DNA from: Nematostella vectensis
Lineage: Eukaryota > Cnidaria > Anthozoa > Actiniaria > Edwardsiidae
Length of the DNA: 64,000 bases
Direction of reading: 5' to 3'
Assembly (NCBI RefSeq): GCF_932526225.1
Contig: NC_064040.1
Coordinates: forward strand, 14,174,856-14,238,855
In this document: piece by piece, positions 62,033 to 64,000 of the stretch
Layout: the number at the start of each line of letters is the position of its first letter
Numbering within the stretch: the stretch's first letter is position 1
Made by a program: the position numbers and the translations under genes
Notes under the pieces: generated by a model
Seen by the model: only the letters and a program-made list of their open reading frames with translations
What the model was told of the DNA's origin: nothing
Database searches by the model: none

Positions 62033-64000
62033 ATGGCGGACGGATTGATCGAAGCGCAGCGCGCTGAAAATAATCTGATTACGGAAGGAAAATATGTTAT
62101 CTTGAAAAGCGGAAATAACTTGAGAATAGTGCAAGTATTGAAGGATAGGTGAGCGGTCGTATAAATGTCAATTTCTCTTCTATAGAACCAGAGTTTGCAA
62201 AAAACTAAAAGCTCCACAAAAATCGATAAATAATCGATACAAATCGATAGGATTTTTCGTAGAGGGGTTCGCACGTGTTTGGAAATCAAGATGATTTCAG
62301 CATTTCTGTCGGTTAAATCTTAAAGCTTAATGATTTACACCTTGCAGCAGTTGTGGATTCCTCGTGTCCGCATCAATATTTTATTTTTATTTATTTCTGC
62401 TGCTTTTTTTTATTGTTTGTTCCTCAGAAGTTTAATTTCGTGCATTAGTGGTGCCTGAGCACTGAAATGCAGACGTTCCGGTTTCAAAGCTTTTCTTACA
62501 TTTTTTTTTCACCCGTTCGCAAAATTGGGAAATTTTCTTTGTAAATCGTACAAATCTTTGATAAACCAAGAAGAAAACTAAATAAAAAATAATGAATAAA
62601 AGGGGCCGCATGCTCCCTATTTTGATGTTATTTGGACGATAATCATGTTTTTATTTTTACTTGGCCTAACTTCCCTAGTCAAGCACTCTTTTCCTGAAAT
62701 ATTTGAAAGTTGCAGTCTAAAATTATTACATTGAAGGTTCCATTGCATAAATTTTACTAAGCGGTTACCAAAGTCACTTCACTGATTATTATTCCACAGG
62801 AAAATAGCATTTGAACGATTGCACTTTTTCCTTGATGATGCTATTGGATGTCATTACGGCACAACATTTGAGGTGGACAGGGATAAAGTGAGACCATGTT
62901 GTGCTTCTGATCACACAGATGAACTTCTGTCAGTAGAACAGAGAGGTAATACGAGGCCTGTGGCTGATATTGTAGGAGACAAACAGAAAATTTTAAGTAT
63001 GACTGTCATGTTTACACCTATTTCAAGTAAGGTTGCGCTCACTGAATCTACAGACAGATGTATTGTAACTGGTCAGCAGCGTAGCCTGGATTTTTTAACA
63101 GGAGGGGGGGCCAAAAGGGACTTTCAAGGCATTTTCTCCTGTATTTTAGATAATGTCTCATACATTTATTTATTTTTGGCTGCTAAAGGGGGGGGGGGCT
63201 AGGTTTACCGGTATCAAGTAAATAAGCAAACAGATATAATCAAATCCATGCTTGAAAAGCTGTAGGACTCTTGTTCATGTTTTCACTGCCCATGGAACAC
63301 TGCATGTTACAATACACTGATTTGTGAGTGCAATGTTATATGTAATAAAAATAATATAATGGTATTAAAAAGTACACAATTTTATTGATTACTGTATTTG
63401 GGTTCACAGGTAGCAGAATCATACAACAGTATCTTTAATTGTTTTGATGCAGGGGATACTGCAAGTAGCCAGCCTATAAAATGTGATGGCGATTCACAGA
63501 AACTCTCCAAGGAAGATATTCAATCATTAAAAGCCCAGGGACTCAGTGGAAAGGTATTAATCTACTGTGCATTACTGCCGTTCACCAACGAAAATATATA
63601 AGCTGCTAATACAGGGCTAAACCATTAGATATGATGCAATGACGGTACACCAAGATTTCTTGCAATTGATATTCTTAAGTCTGAAGTGTGGTTTAGGCAG
63701 GGCTTCTGGAATTATGCGGAAAAAAACTCAAAATTACGCGGAAAATCAATCATTACACGCTAAATTACGCAGGATTTTGCAATACATTTTTCTTTAAAAA
63801 TCAAAATTTTGCAGGATTCTTTACTGAATTAGGCGCTAAATTACATGGAATATCAACTGCTACGCCCAAACTACATTTTGTACCGAAGGAAAGCACGAAT
63901 TAACTTGAAAAGGTTAATTTTTATTTTATTATTAGTCCTAGGCCTTCGCGTTCTTTAGCAAAGAACGCATAGTCATTTTATTTGTTTTAGAAATTCAGTT
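62033..64000 (+). CDS. TRMT6: TRMT6, non-catalytic subunit of tRNA m1A58 methyltransferase (5' part)
   Basis: Exon 1 is 62033-62148 (MADGLIEAQRAENNLITEGKYVILKSG...), phase 2. Exon 2 starts at 62800 (KIAFERLHFFLDDAIGCHYGTTFEV). Exon 3 is 63410-63553, containing DGDSQKLSKEDIQSLKAQGLSGK, which matches the TRMT6 motif SQKLTQDDIKALKDKGIKG. The exon-2 end is uncertain: GATAAA|GTGAGA at 62887 joins in phase 0 and gives a length like human TRMT6, while donors at 62945 or 62996 would pair with an alternative acceptor four bases into exon 3. The gene continues past the window. With TRMT61A it forms the enzyme that methylates A58 of tRNAs. Confidence 0.9.

Noticed and set aside
62888-63202. Continuous extension of TRMT6 exon 2 to 63202
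   Set aside because: The frame stays open past a good donor (GATAAA|GTGAGA), but the downstream residues turn into low-complexity sequence (G-rich run) with no TRMT6 resemblance. A short extension to about 62945 or 62996 cannot be excluded.

Overview
This is animal nuclear DNA: short phase-consistent exons with GT-AG introns, metazoan signalling genes, many minisatellites, DIRS/Crypton/non-LTR relics and a 200-base assembly gap. Gene content and transposon types point to a cnidarian, most likely an anthozoan such as a sea anemone. That assignment is inference, because no database could be searched. All exon models come from reading splice sites and frame phases by eye and from remembered family sequences.

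Layout. Positions 1-4.5 kb hold a 42-bp minisatellite inside a ~1.78-kb tandem duplication. From 4758 to 10872 (+) lies a three-exon gene for a ~898-aa adaptor with six YxN tyrosine motifs followed by what I read as three PTB domains; I know no described protein with this layout. From 11.4 to 20 kb there is no host gene: a 21-bp minisatellite, a decayed DIRS-type retrotransposon with a 32-bp satellite inside it, a 5S-like segment and inverted repeats. From 27637 down to 20039 (-) is an eight-exon mixed-lineage kinase (SH3, kinase, leucine zipper, CRIB-like motif, 894 aa). From 27.6 to 31.5 kb there are only non-autonomous elements and a perfect AT palindrome.

From 61751 down to 32076 (-) is a pecanex gene of at least 31 exons and about 1,900 aa. 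One of its introns contains, on the opposite strand, a two-exon double-MYND/DUF4470 gene (51790-54358), a young broken copy of that gene (49472-50175), a Crypton-like recombinase fragment and a MITE. Pecanex and TRMT6 (62033 to the window end, +) start 281 bp apart and diverge, which suggests a shared promoter.

The most unusual signal is shared by two unrelated genes. Short tandem arrays sit on exon edges, and their unit includes the last or first 10-45 coding bases plus the splice site, so that intact donors or acceptors are multiplied from 2 up to about 25 times. I count eight such arrays at splice sites (one in the kinase gene, seven in pecanex), plus one that multiplies the pecanex stop codon. 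The second strongest observation is the six-YxN, triple-PTB adaptor.
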